Assembly (NCBI GenBank): GCA_026400535.1
Contig: JAPLOU010000027.1
Location: 1 to 64,000 of the forward strand
Reading direction: 5' to 3'
DNA from: Hyphomicrobiales bacterium
GTDB taxonomy: Bacteria; Pseudomonadota; Alphaproteobacteria; Rhizobiales; Beijerinckiaceae
DNA: 64,000 bases
The stretch's first letter is position 1. Each line of letters starts with the position of its first letter. Position numbers and translations under genes: made by a program. This document shows, piece by piece, positions 1 through 9,800 of this stretch. The notes below the pieces were generated by a model. It saw only the letters and a program-made list of their open reading frames with translations, did not search any database and was not told the origin of the DNA.

Positions 1-25
1 GTGATGGTCATGGCTGCTGCCCGGC

Positions 26-1090
26 TCAGGCCCGCGCCACGCCCTCCCGGCAGACAGCCGAATCAAACTGCGCCTCGAAAGTGAGGCTGGCCGGGATCAG
101 GTCGGCATTCATGGTCTGGTTGACCGCATTCAGGAAGCTCACATTGTTGGCGAACAGGGTGGCTTGCGGCACCGGATCGGCAAAGAAGATCTTCGAGTTG
201 ATGTCGAACGACACCTGCGCGATCTCGGGCGGCAGACCCTCGAACCATTTGTCCGCCCATTCCTTGAGCTTTGTGGTCTCGCTGTTGATCGATTTGAGCG
301 CCATGCTGATGCCATGGCAATAGCGCACCAGCGCCTCGCGCTTGTCGGCATTGCGCAGGGCGGCCTCTGACGTGCTGGCGCAGATGTACAGATAATTCTG
401 GAAGAACGGCGGCGGATTGAGCGCCATGTTGAACAGATAGGCGCAGTCGCGCGTCTGCACGGCAAGATCGGAGGTCGGCGACGACAGGCAGAAGCCGTCG
501 ATCACATCCTGCTGCAGGCCGGCCAGCATGCCGGGGCCGCCGCCCTGGATGGTCACCAGCCGCATGTCGGTGTTTGGGTTGATGTTGCCGTTCACCGCGA
601 GCCAGCGGAACAGCGCATCCGGCGCCGCGCCCGGTCCCGTGGTGCCGAGCCGCAGCCCCTTCAGGGCCGCGATCTTGCGCTCGACCGCAGAGGCCTCGGT
701 CACGCCCAGCCGCTCGAGAACCGATTTCTTGATCACCACGTTGGAGGCATACTTGTTGACGGTCTGGATGAAGGTCTTGATCGCCATGCCCGAGCCCTTC
801 CCGCGCATGGCTTCGCCCGGATCGCCAAGGACAATGTCAACCCCGCTGCCGGCCAGCGCCGCGATGTTGGTGCCGCGGTTCGAGGCATTGGAAACGACCT
901 TCACGCGCGCCCGATCGAAGAAGCCGGCGGCTTGGGCATAATCCTCGGCTGCCCAGAGCCAGGACTTGGCTGTCGACCGCATGGTCTGCAGCTCGGGCAC
1001 AGGCGCCTGCGCAAAAACGGGCGTCGGCAGCGCAGGGGCGACCAGGGCGGCGCCGGTGGTGGCCAGGACGGAACGGCGTGACAGCGACAT
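26..1090 (-). CDS. ABC transporter solute-binding protein, NMT1/SsuA type
   Basis: Periplasmic substrate-binding protein of the NMT1/THI5/SsuA type that would deliver a small organic solute to an ABC permease. The protein from the ATG at 1090 has 354 residues and begins MSLSRRSVLATTG. It has a twin-arginine-like n-region, then a hydrophobic stretch and an Ala-x-Ala style cleavage region (PVFAQ), so it is probably exported folded. Typical SBP elements follow: GSGVDIVLGDPGEA and the LRLGTTGPG segment. An in-frame ATG at 1111 would add seven residues ahead of the twin arginines and is less likely. No permease or ATPase gene is in the window, although they could lie left of the edge. It is divergent from the GMC oxidoreductase gene. 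The substrate cannot be read from the sequence. Confidence 0.85.
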   Translation of the reverse strand: MSLSRRSVLATTGAALVAPALPTPVFAQAPVPELQTMRSTAKSWLWAAEDYAQAAGFFDRARVKVVSNASNRGTNIAALAGSGVDIVLGDPGEAMRGKGSGMAIKTFIQTVNKYASNVVIKKSVLERLGVTEASAVERKIAALKGLRLGTTGPGAAPDALFRWLAVNGNINPNTDMRLVTIQGGGPGMLAGLQQDVIDGFCLSSPTSDLAVQTRDCAYLFNMALNPPPFFQNYLYICASTSEAALRNADKREALVRYCHGISMALKSINSETTKLKEWADKWFEGLPPEIAQVSFDINSKIFFADPVPQATLFANNVSFLNAVNQTMNADLIPASLTFEAQFDSAVCREGVARA

Positions 1091-1168
1091 GGCGCAAGCT
1101 CCCGGATGCATGATGACGGCAAAGGCGCGTCGAGAAAGGCTCTTGGTCGAGACCGATGTTGTAGCATA

Positions 1169-1200
1169 CCCAAGACAACCGTCTTAACAAGACGCTTGGG
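1169..1200. promoter_or_regulatory. Inverted repeat upstream of the GMC gene
   Basis: The perfect arms CGTCTT (1180-1185) and AAGACG (1189-1194) are separated by AAC. They are flanked by CCCAAG (1169-1174) and CTTGGG (1195-1200). This makes an imperfect extended dyad in the intergenic space between the divergent SBP and GMC genes, ending just before the GMC ribosome-binding region. It could be an operator for a shared regulator or an mRNA hairpin controlling translation of the GMC gene. No regulator gene is adjacent in the window. Confidence 0.4.
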
Positions 1201-1213
1201 GAGCATGCGTGGG

Positions 1214-2830
1214 ATGTCCGAGGCGGACTACATCATCATCGGTGCCGGGGCGGCAGGCGCCGTGCTGGCGGCACGGCTGAGCGAGGATCCGTCGGTCTCG
1301 GTGCTGCTGCTGGAAGCAGGCGGCAAGGCGCGCGGACCGCTCTTCTCCGTGCCGCTGATGACCGGCGTGCTGCTGCGCAGCACGATCGCCAACTGGAACT
1401 ATGTCACCGAGCCGGAACCGAACCTGGACAACCGCCGCCTGAGATGGCCACGTGGCAAGGCGATTGGCGGCTCGACCGCGATCAACGGCATGGTCTACAT
1501 GCGCGGCCTGCCTTCGGATTTCGACGCCTGGGCGCAGGCGGGCCTGCCGGGATGGGATTGGGCTTCCGTCGCGCCCTCCTTCCGCAGGAGCGAGCACAGT
1601 CCGGATCTGGATCCCGCCTGGCATGGCGCCGGCGGGCCGCTGGCCGTTTCGCGTCGGCGCCTGGCCAACCCGCTGTTCGATGTGTTCCTGAACGGCGCGG
1701 CGGCCTCAGGCCACGGCCGCACGGAGGATTTCAACGGCAGCAATCCGCTCGGCGCCGGACCCTATGATTTCACCATCCGCGAGGGCCGGCGCGTCAGCAC
1801 GGCCCGGGCCTTTCTCGACCCGGCACGAACGCGCCCCAACCTCATCATCCGCACGCGTGTGCAGGTCAGGCGGATTGCCGTTAAGGCAGGTCGCGCCACC
1901 GGGGTCGTGGTGGCCCAGAAGGGCCGCGAGATCATGCTCAGGGCCGGCCGGGAGGTCATCCTCTGCGCCGGCACGGTCAACTCACCGCAACTGCTGATGC
2001 TGTCGGGCATCGGTCCTGCCGCGCATCTGCAGGCGCATGACATCGCGGTGCACACCGACTTGCCGGGTGTTGGTCAGAACCTGCAGGACCATCTGCTGAT
2101 CAGGGTCATGCATGCGACCGACACGACCGACACGATCGACCGCCTCCGGCGCGTTGACAGGGCTGTGCTCGCGGGGTTGCAGGCCTGGGTCTCGGGGAGC
2201 GGTCCTGCCGCGAGCTTTCCCATCGAGGTGGGCGGCCTGTTCAAGTCCGATCCGAGCCTGGACCTGCCCGACCTTCAGGCCAGCTTCATGCCAGGCCTGT
2301 CGACGGCGACGTTGCGGCTGCCCTTTGCCGGCATGGCCCGCACGCCTGATCTGGGGCATGGCTTCTTCGCCAACATCTTCCAGATGCGCCCGTCGAGCCG
2401 CGGCACGATCACGCTTGCATCGGCCGACCCGGCGGCGGCCCCGGTCATCCGCCCGCACTATCTCTCCGCCATGCCGGACCGGATGATCCTGCGCCGGGGC
2501 ATCAGGCTCTTGCGCGAGATTTTTGCCAGCGCGCCCTTCGATTCCTGGCGCGGCCCGGAGCTGGCGCCCGGCGCTAAGCTGACGACCGACGCCGAGCTGG
2601 ACGCCTTCATCGCCGCCTCCGCCGACACGGTCTACCACCCGGTGGGCACCTGCAGGATGGGCGTAGCGCCGGATGAAGGCGCCGTCGTGGATGCAAGGCT
2701 GCGCGTTCAGGGCGTCGAGGGCTTGCGCATCGTCGACGCCTCGGTCATGCCGCGCATCACGTCATCGAACACCGCCGCCCCGACCATCATGATCGCAGAG
2801 CATGCCGCGATGATGATGCGGACGGGCTGA
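1214..2830 (+). CDS. GMC family FAD-dependent oxidoreductase
   Basis: Flavoprotein of the glucose-methanol-choline family, which oxidises an alcohol or sugar hydroxyl with FAD. With the ATG at 1214 the protein has 538 residues, normal for choline-dehydrogenase-like members. The FAD dinucleotide motif is at residues 10-15 (IIIGAGAAG). The family signature W-P-R-G-K-A-I-G-G-S-T-A-I-N-G follows at about 80-95. The C-terminal domain has YHPVGTCRMG, carrying the catalytic His, and an NTAAPT stretch with the conserved Asn. GGGGAG at 1198-1203 is ten bases before this ATG. The ATG at 1205 is too close to it, and longer in-frame starts give an unconserved leader. The gene is followed after 15 bases by a CMD-family gene, probably in one operon. 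Substrate unknown. Confidence 0.88.
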   Translation: MSEADYIIIGAGAAGAVLAARLSEDPSVSVLLLEAGGKARGPLFSVPLMTGVLLRSTIANWNYVTEPEPNLDNRRLRWPRGKAIGGSTAINGMVYMRGLPSDFDAWAQAGLPGWDWASVAPSFRRSEHSPDLDPAWHGAGGPLAVSRRRLANPLFDVFLNGAAASGHGRTEDFNGSNPLGAGPYDFTIREGRRVSTARAFLDPARTRPNLIIRTRVQVRRIAVKAGRATGVVVAQKGREIMLRAGREVILCAGTVNSPQLLMLSGIGPAAHLQAHDIAVHTDLPGVGQNLQDHLLIRVMHATDTTDTIDRLRRVDRAVLAGLQAWVSGSGPAASFPIEVGGLFKSDPSLDLPDLQASFMPGLSTATLRLPFAGMARTPDLGHGFFANIFQMRPSSRGTITLASADPAAAPVIRPHYLSAMPDRMILRRGIRLLREIFASAPFDSWRGPELAPGAKLTTDAELDAFIAASADTVYHPVGTCRMGVAPDEGAVVDARLRVQGVEGLRIVDASVMPRITSSNTAAPTIMIAEHAAMMMRTG

Positions 2831-2845
2831 CCTCAGGAGCCAGTC

Positions 2846-3511
2846 ATGGATGCACCGCCGATCACCCCTCGTCTGCTCCCGTCGGGGGCCGCGCGCATCC
2901 TTGCGGATGTCGAAGGCAAGCGCGGCTATCTGTTGCCCTATCACCGCATGTTCGCAGCCTCGGCTCCTGAACTGCTGAAGAGCTATGATGCATTTTACGA
3001 GTCGCTGACGCTGGTGCCCCGGCTCCTGACACCGGCCGAGCGCGAGACCGTCTGGGCAGGCCTGCTTGCGGCCGCACGCGAAGTCCATGGTTTCATTCAC
3101 ATGAAGCGGGCGATCAAGGCCGGCCTGACGCGCGGCGACATCGTGCGGGCTGTTGCGATCGCAGCCATCACGGACGGCTTCGCGACGATGCAGTTCTCCG
3201 CACAGAACTGGGCCGCCTGGACCTTGCCGGACGATCTCGAGCGGGCCTATCTCGACGCCTTTGCGCAGGTTTCCGCCGGGCTCGATGCCAAACTGGCCCA
3301 TCTGACGGCGCTGGTCTGCCATGCGGCGCGGCGCCATCAGGCCGGCATGACGCTGCACCTGCGGCTCGCCTTCGACGCCTCAGCGACTCCTGCGGAGGTG
3401 TGCGAGGGACTGAGCTACCTGCTGCTGCCCTGCGGGGGCAACACGCTGATCGAGGCCGTCTCGTTCTGGGAGGAAGCCGCCAAGGCCGGCCTCGTGCCGG
3501 CACCCTACTGA
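2846..3511 (+). CDS. Carboxymuconolactone decarboxylase-family protein (two-repeat, Cys-less)
   Basis: All-helical 221-residue protein of the carboxymuconolactone decarboxylase/AhpD superfamily, with two related halves. In the first half, REVHGFIHMKRAIKAGLT fits the place where AhpD has E-x2-C-x2-C-x3-H, but both cysteines are absent and only the His side remains. A thiol peroxidase role is therefore unlikely, and a decarboxylase or binding role is more plausible. The start has a CAGGAG ribosome-binding site at 2834-2839. It lies 15 bases after the GMC gene and is probably cotranscribed. It shares the opening KRGYLLP-H motif and overall layout with the convergent gene at 3534-4283, so the two are paralogues. 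Confidence 0.7.
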   Translation: MDAPPITPRLLPSGAARILADVEGKRGYLLPYHRMFAASAPELLKSYDAFYESLTLVPRLLTPAERETVWAGLLAAAREVHGFIHMKRAIKAGLTRGDIVRAVAIAAITDGFATMQFSAQNWAAWTLPDDLERAYLDAFAQVSAGLDAKLAHLTALVCHAARRHQAGMTLHLRLAFDASATPAEVCEGLSYLLLPCGGNTLIEAVSFWEEAAKAGLVPAPY

Positions 3512-3533
3512 GCGGCCCGCCGCGGTGGTGCGC

Positions 3534-4283
3534 TCAGGTTGGTGCGGCGCGGCTCGCCTCGTCATGCCCGCCTTGGCCCTCCAGCCCCGCCCATGCGGCG
3601 AAGGCCGGCGAGGGGGCAACCTTGCCGGCCCGGATCAGGTCAAGCCAGACCCTGGCCGCCTCTACGAAGTGAGGAACGCTGCCGGGGAACATCACCAGCG
3701 AGAGCGCTTCGGCGAGGTCAGGTTCCGGCACATTCGCCGCGTAGGCGAGAATGATGGCGCGGGCCAGCAACTCATGCTCGCCGCAGGCGGCATGGACCGC
3801 TGCAACCGCCATCAGCGCCAGCCGCAGGCAGACGCCCTCCGCCAGCCGGTGCAGCGACGATCCGTAGTGGGCGTCGGGGTCGAAATCCGGAAGGTGGGCG
3901 CGCCAGTGCCGGGCCACGAAGTCATAGGCCTTGCCGCCCATCGCCCAGGCGCTGAGCCGCAAAATGGCGGCAATCTCATCATCGCTCCCGCCATCGGCCC
4001 GAAACTTCGGGATGTGATGGGTTGCCAGCGCCTCGTCGGTGGCGATCAGGATCGCCAGCCAGACGAACTCCCGATCATGGACACTGAGCACACGCATGTC
4101 GAGGGCAAGCGCGGTGTAGGCCTGATCATAGGCGTCCAGCAGCCGTTCCGACGTCACGGCGAGCAGGCCATGATGCGGCAGCAGATAGCCGCGCTTGGCC
4201 TTCACAGCCTGAAGCCGCGCCGCTATGTCTGGCGCGGTGGTCGCCGGTTTCGGCGCGGCGGGTTCGGATGTCTTGCCGGTCAT
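3534..4283 (-). CDS. Carboxymuconolactone decarboxylase-family protein, paralogue of the adjacent gene
   Basis: 249-residue relative of the neighbouring CMD protein, running convergently with 22 bases between the two stop codons. Both start their core with AKRGYLLPHH-like or GKRGYLLPYH-like sequence, and then follow the same LL-x-YD-x2-Y-x2-L pattern. A low-complexity Pro/Ala leader of about 20 residues precedes the core. As in the paralogue, the peroxidatic C-x2-C is missing, and HHIPKFRADGGS occupies the corresponding position. A second helical repeat follows at about residues 140-220. The start is at ATG 4283, divergent from the SDR gene. Function is unknown; context suggests a role in the same catabolic block. 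Confidence 0.65.
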   Translation of the reverse strand: MTGKTSEPAAPKPATTAPDIAARLQAVKAKRGYLLPHHGLLAVTSERLLDAYDQAYTALALDMRVLSVHDREFVWLAILIATDEALATHHIPKFRADGGSDDEIAAILRLSAWAMGGKAYDFVARHWRAHLPDFDPDAHYGSSLHRLAEGVCLRLALMAVAAVHAACGEHELLARAIILAYAANVPEPDLAEALSLVMFPGSVPHFVEAARVWLDLIRAGKVAPSPAFAAWAGLEGQGGHDEASRAAPT

Positions 4284-4309
4284 TCCATCATGTCCTTTCG
4301 GGGCGGGCG

Positions 4310-5056
4310 ATGCAGCCTAGATCAGATCTTGCCGGAATGCGCCTGTTTGTGACCGGCGCCGGATCGGGCATCGGCCGCGCCTGTGTTCTCACGGCCCTGG
4401 CGGATGGAGCGGGTGTCGTGGCCCTCGCGCGCGATGCGGCAGAGGCGGCCTGCTTGCGTCAGGTCGTGCCTGCGGCGCATGTCCTGACCCGCGATCTCGC
4501 CGACAGTGGAGCCGAGGGACTTATCACTGCGGCGGCGGCTGTTCTGGGTGGTCTGGACGGGCTCGTCAGCAGCGCAGGCATCTTCGATCACCGTGCGGGC
4601 CTTGACACCGATAAGGCCGCCTTCGACGCAACGCTCTCGCTCAATCTCGGGGCGAGTTTCGTGCTTGCGCGTGACGCGGGACGGATCATGAAGGATCAGC
4701 ACAGCGGCTCGATCGTCCTGCTGTCGAGCCAGATCGGGTTGATCGGCCACCCGCAGGCGGCAGCCTATGCCGCGTCGAAAGCCGGCGTGAACGGCTTGAC
4801 CAAGTCGCTCGCCCTCGAACTTGCGCCGGCTCATGTGAGGGTCAACGCTGTTGCTCCAGGTCCGATCGCAACCCCGATGACCGCGATCGCTCGGGCCGAT
4901 GCGGCGCGCCGAAACAAGATGCTCGCGTCGATCCCGCTGGGACGCTTCGGCGAGGCCGCGGAGGTTGCCGCTGCCATCCGGTTCCTGCTGTCCCCTGCTG
5001 CGGCATTCATCACCGGGCACATCCTCCTCGTTGATGGCGGCGTCACGGCGGCCTGA
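4310..5056 (+). CDS. Short-chain dehydrogenase/reductase
   Basis: Classical SDR of 248 residues catalysing NAD(P)-dependent oxidoreduction of an unknown alcohol or ketone. The nucleotide-binding motif TGAGSGIG spans residues 15-22. The usual NNAG is replaced by SSAG in LVSSAGIFDH. The catalytic triad is Ser140, Tyr153 and Lys157 (YAASK). The C-terminal part has PGPIATPM and the final ITGHILLVDGG common to the family. The ATG at 4310 gives a standard short N-terminus; the ATG at 4337 would start almost at the Rossmann strand. It is divergent from the CMD gene and convergent with the FAD oxidoreductase, five bases downstream. Confidence 0.8.
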   Translation: MQPRSDLAGMRLFVTGAGSGIGRACVLTALADGAGVVALARDAAEAACLRQVVPAAHVLTRDLADSGAEGLITAAAAVLGGLDGLVSSAGIFDHRAGLDTDKAAFDATLSLNLGASFVLARDAGRIMKDQHSGSIVLLSSQIGLIGHPQAAAYAASKAGVNGLTKSLALELAPAHVRVNAVAPGPIATPMTAIARADAARRNKMLASIPLGRFGEAAEVAAAIRFLLSPAAAFITGHILLVDGGVTAA

Positions 5057-5061
5057 GATGA

Positions 5062-6468
5062 TCACATCCGGTTCGCGCCGGCGCGGTCATGATCAAGGCT
5101 GGCGAGTTCGCCGAGCGTGATCGGCCTGAGCGGCGGCCGGATTGTGAGGCACTCCAGCACCGCAGCCGGAACCCCGCGCGCATCGGCGATGATCTGCTGC
5201 AGGGTCAGGGCGCATTGCCGGCCCTGGCACGGACCCATGCCGCAACGCGTCATCGCCTTGACCTGATTGGGCCCGACGCACCCTGCCTCAACCGCCTGGC
5301 GGATGTCGCGGGCCGAAAGCTCCTCGCAGCGGCAGACGATGACGTCATCGCCAGGCACATGGATCGCCCTGCGTGGAGGGAACACCGCGTTGAGGAACGG
5401 CCGGATTTGGTCATGCCGACGCATCTTGAGGCCGGTTGCCTCGTCCAGTTCCTGAAGCTGACCGTCATCAATCCGTCCGACGCGGTGCGCAACGCGCAGC
5501 GCGGCCCGCTGGCCCCGGATGGCGGCAAGGGCGGCGCCGCCGATTCCGGCGGCATCACCCGCGGCGAAAAGGCCCGGCAGGCTGGTCTCGCCCCATGCAT
5601 CCAGCACGGGAACAGGCGCCTGAAGCATGTCGTCCCAGATATGACGGGCGCCAACCGACTGGCTCACCTGCACCTGCGGGACCACCCCTTCATGCAGCAG
5701 CAGCGTGGCCGCCGCGACCTCATGCACGCGCCCGCGGGTCGCATAGCGCACGGATGTCAGCCGGCCACCGCCGCGCGCGGCGACCTCCGTCACATGGCGT
5801 ACAAGCGGCACGCCGGCCCGCTTGATCGTCGCCAGATAGTTCAGGCCCTTGGCGAGATAGCGCCAGTTCGCCAACGCACCCGGCAGATGGCGCCAGCCAC
5901 GGGCAAGCGCTCCTGGCGGGGTTGTGTCAAGGATGCCGGAAGGCGGCATTCCGGCTTCGATCAACTGCGCCGCATAAAGCAGCGGCAGCGGTCCCTGCCC
6001 GGCGATCCACAGCGGCTGGGGCGGGACCATGGCGCTGGCCTTGAGCAGGATCTGTCCCGCACCGACCGTCATGACGCCCGGCAAGGTCCAGCCCGGAATG
6101 GGCACCGGCCGTTCGGCCGCACCGGTTGCAATCACGATCGCAGTGGCGGCAAGGGCTGATGACACACCGGCATGCGAGGCAAGCACCGTGAGATCGCGCT
6201 CGATCTGCCAGACCTGCGTCGCAGGCCTGTAGTCGGCGCCGCAGCCGCGAAAGGCCTCGACGAGGGCTGCGCCGGCGGCATGATCCTGCCCGAGGCTGGC
6301 CGCATCACCGGATCGAGCCCGGCGTTCGACAGCGCGGTAGATTTGGCCACCCGGTTCCGGCTGGTCATCAAGCACGATGGTCGAAAGCCCGCACCGGCTC
6401 GCGGCAATCGCCGCGCTCATGCCGGCAGGGCCTGCCCCGAGGATGACCAGATCGCAAGCGGCGCTCAT
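5062..6468 (-). CDS. FAD/NAD(P)-binding oxidoreductase with BFD-like [2Fe-2S] domain (opine oxidase A / HcnB-like)
   Basis: 468-residue flavoprotein of the group containing opine oxidase subunit A, hydrogen cyanide synthase HcnB and the alpha subunit of D-hydroxyproline dehydrogenase. These pass electrons from an amine or imino-acid oxidising subunit. The N-terminal FAD motif is LGAGPAGMSAA with QPEPGGQIYRA after it. A second GAGQ-type nucleotide site and a conserved ATGAAERP are in the middle. The C-terminal BFD-like iron-sulfur domain (about residues 375-430) has CRC and, about 33 residues later, CGMGPCQGRQC. The start overlaps the stop of the upstream small ferredoxin gene by ATGA, so the two are translationally coupled. 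The beta (DAO-type) subunit expected in this complex is not next to it. Confidence 0.82.
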   Translation of the reverse strand: MSAACDLVILGAGPAGMSAAIAASRCGLSTIVLDDQPEPGGQIYRAVERRARSGDAASLGQDHAAGAALVEAFRGCGADYRPATQVWQIERDLTVLASHAGVSSALAATAIVIATGAAERPVPIPGWTLPGVMTVGAGQILLKASAMVPPQPLWIAGQGPLPLLYAAQLIEAGMPPSGILDTTPPGALARGWRHLPGALANWRYLAKGLNYLATIKRAGVPLVRHVTEVAARGGGRLTSVRYATRGRVHEVAAATLLLHEGVVPQVQVSQSVGARHIWDDMLQAPVPVLDAWGETSLPGLFAAGDAAGIGGAALAAIRGQRAALRVAHRVGRIDDGQLQELDEATGLKMRRHDQIRPFLNAVFPPRRAIHVPGDDVIVCRCEELSARDIRQAVEAGCVGPNQVKAMTRCGMGPCQGRQCALTLQQIIADARGVPAAVLECLTIRPPLRPITLGELASLDHDRAGANRM

Positions 6469-6761
6469 GGCGCGAGCGTTCGCCGCCCGGACTGGACCTC
6501 GATCCGCATGCCCTCGCGCACGGACTCAAGGCACGCCTGACGCGCGGCGACGCCATCGATTGTCATCAGGCATTCGAAGCACACTCCCATCATGCAGTAG
6601 GGCGCTCTCGGTGCCCCGGACACGGGCGTCAGCCGCGTCGGCAGCAACCCTGCCAGCATGGCTGCCGCCGCGACCGAATCACCGGCGCGAACGGTCACGG
6701 GCCTGCCGTCGACATGAACCGTCAGTTTCGGGCCTGTCGCGGGACCGATCCGGGTGTACAT
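6465..6761 (-). CDS. [2Fe-2S] ferredoxin-like small subunit (HcnA / opine oxidase X-like)
   Basis: 98-residue plant-ferredoxin-fold protein acting as the small electron-transfer subunit of the opine oxidase / HcnABC / hydroxyproline dehydrogenase complexes. Four cysteines are arranged as CMMGVCFEC followed by a further Cys in RQACLESV, matching C-x4-C-x2-C-x(n)-C for a [2Fe-2S] cluster. The ATG at 6761 gives the family length. A longer frame extends upstream into the GlgX-MalQ gene but is not homologous there. It overlaps the FAD subunit gene by four bases. It lies 127 bases downstream of the GlgX-MalQ gene on the same strand, so it could be read through from the glycogen run or have its own promoter. 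Confidence 0.82.
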   Translation of the reverse strand: MYTRIGPATGPKLTVHVDGRPVTVRAGDSVAAAAMLAGLLPTRLTPVSGAPRAPYCMMGVCFECLMTIDGVAARQACLESVREGMRIEVQSGRRTLAP

Positions 6762-6888
6762 CAGCCTCTCCGTGGCCAAGGGGGTGCGCACAGGGCGAAG
6801 GGCCCGCCGCAGCCGCGGACAATGGCCGGGGCGATCGGCCCATGGCAAGCCTCCGGGCGGAGATTTTACCGGCAGGCGGGATGGATGT

Positions 6889-9800
6889 TCAGCCGACCTG
6901 CGGCATGCGCCCCGCCAGTGCGGCGAGGATGGCGGCGGCGCGCGGCGTGCCCAGCAACCGGCTCGCGTCCACGGCGAGCTTGCGCCGCCAGTTGGCCCGT
7001 TCCCTGTCGGTCCCCGGCAGGTTGATCCGGCTGGTGTCGCCGGACAGGTCATCCGCCTGCACCAGCAGCAAGGCCGATGGTGCGCGTGCCAGGAAGGCAT
7101 GCACGAGCGCCGCGATTTGGTCGCCGGCCGCTTCGGACATCTCGTCGGGCCAGGCCAGCCCCGCCGCGGCCATGGCCATGCGCAGGGCATCAATCTCGCC
7201 ATCACGGGCTATCCGCGCCGCCTCCGCGGAGGCGCTGTCCGCAAGGCCAAGGCGGGCGACCTCGTCGATATCGCTGCGGCTGAGCCACCCTGCCAGTGTC
7301 GGCAGGTCGTGGGTGCCGACGCAGGCGGTTGCGGCGATCGGATAGCTCTCCGGCTTCCGGAAAGCCTCGCCCTCACGCTCAAGCCAGAGAACCCGATAGG
7401 ACAGGATGGCCGCCTCGGTCATCGCCTCGCGAAAGCCTTCCGGCACGGTTCCCAGATCCTCGCCAATGACGAGGCATCGCGCCCGACGGCTTTCGAGCGC
7501 GAGAAGCGCAAGCTGTTCCGACAGGTTGTAGCGGACATAGGCGCCGTCCCGCGCCGATGCACCATCCGGCACCAGGAACAGGCGCGCCAGCCCCATGGCA
7601 TGGTCGATCCGCAAGGCGCCGGCATGGGCCATGTTCGCCTGCAACAGCCGCCCCTGCGAGGCGTAGCCTTCGCGCCGGATGGCCAGCGGATCCGGCGCAG
7701 GAAGGTTCCAGACCTGCCCATCCGCGGCGAACGGGTCGGGCGGAGCGCCGATCGACATGCCGAGCGCCAGCACCTCCTGACAGGCCCAGGCCTCGGCTCC
7801 GTCGGGCGCAGCGCCAACGGCAAGGTCACGGTAAAACCCAAGCTCCAATCCGCTGCTTGCCGCAGCCTCGCCAAGGGCGCGATCCGCCAGCCATTGCTGG
7901 AACTTGACGAAGCGCACAGCCCCCCTGTTTTCCGCCGCAACCTCCGCCAGGGCCGACGCATCGCCCCGTCGCAGGGGGGCGGGCCATGATTGCCAGTTCT
8001 GGCCGGAACGGCCCGCTTGGATCGTCTCGAAGCAGGCGAAGCGCTCGAGCAGCTCTCCGCCTGCCGTTTCAAAGGCGGCGAAAGAATGTTGCAGCCTGGT
8101 TGGACCAGCGTCTTGGATGGCCTCGAAAGCCCGGAACGCCGCGGCGAGAACCTCCTGCTTGGCCTGCCATACGGCCGTGTAATCGACCGATGCCGTCCGC
8201 TGGAGTTCGGCGAAGAGCCTCCCGTGACGGCTCAGGAGGGCCTTCACGTCCGGCGCATCGGCAAACGGCAGGGCTGTGGCATCGAGATAGATCGGGTCAA
8301 GAAAGCGGCGGTCGCTGGGATGATACGGACTGGCCCGCTCGCGATCATTGCCGAACAGCGCGTGGAGTGGATTGAGGCCGAGCGTGACCGCGCCCGCCTG
8401 TTGCGCCGCCATGCCGAACGTGCCCAGCGTCGTGAAGTCGCCGATGCCCTGATCGCCGTCCCGTCGCAAGGCGTACAGATGCGCGGCAAGGCCAAAGCGA
8501 CGCCCGGCAAGGGCGGGCGGCGTCCAGCAGGCTGTCGGCGCGACGATCAGGTGGCAGGGTGCCTCCGGCATGCCGTCCTCGATGAGCACATGACGGCCCA
8601 TCGCCAATGGCGGCAAGGTGACCGTCCGTCTTTGCGGGCCCGGTCCGGGTTCGCCGTCGTCTGGCCCGACATCGATGGTGCGGACATCGCCGCCCGGACC
8701 GGTGATCAGCAGCCGCGTCCGCCGCCCGTTCGCCGCTGAAAGGTCGAGATGGATGGCCTGCCCTGCCTTGCCGAGCAGAACAATCGGGAGTGCGCGCCCG
8801 GCCTGCTCGATCCTGACCCTGTGCAGGCTCTCGCGCGCATCGGATGTTGTCGTGGCTGGCAGCCGCAGACTGGCCAGCAGGGCGGCCTGCACATCGGGAG
8901 TCACGATCGTGCGCCGCCCGCTGACATCCCACCACTCCGGCTCGATCCCCGCCGCGCGCGACAGGTCGGCAAGGACATGAGGATCAACTCCTGTGCGGCG
9001 TCGCGCGGGCTGGCCGGGCCGTTCGATGAGGCAACGGACGGAGCGCTCAGCCACCGCCAGTTGGCCATCATCTGGATCGTGGCCGTCGAGATCATGCCAG
9101 CGCTGACCCGGGCGCGCATCGGGGATGGCAACCATCACGTCGCGACCGGCATTGAGGATGACCAGCGCCCTGTCGGGGCCAGACGTCAACGCAGCGACCA
9201 GCAGACGCTGCTCCGGATTGGTCCATTCCGCCGGCTGCATCGGGCTGCCATCGGCCCTCAGCCAGTCCACGTCCGGCAGGCCGCCCGGATCAAGCGGCTT
9301 GCCGGTCAGGGCCTTGTCCGATCGCAGCGCTGCGTTGCCAAGACGCGTCGCGATCAGTCGTGCGGTATGGCTGATCAGCTCCTCGTCCGCCTGATCCCAG
9401 TCGAGCCAGGACACCGCGTTGTCCTGCGCATAGGCGTTGTTGTTGCCGCCCTGCGAGCGGCCCAGTTCATCCCCCATGCTGAGCATGGGTGTGCCGCGTG
9501 ACAGCAGCAGCGTGCCCAGAAGGGCGCGCACGTCGCGCCGGCGCGCGGCGATGATCGCCGGATCGGCGGTGCCGCCCTCGACGCCGTTGTTCCACGAATG
9601 GTTGGTGTCGGTTCCGTCGCGATTGTCCTCGCCATTGCGTAGATTGTGCTTGCCGCTGTGGCTGACCAGATCGGCGATGGTCAGGCCATCATGCGCAGTG
9701 ATGTAGTTGATGCTCCGGGACAGGGGCCGCGAGCGGGCCGCGAACACATCTGCAGAGCCGGCAAAGCGTGTTGCCATCTCGCCCATGAGACCGCTGTCAC

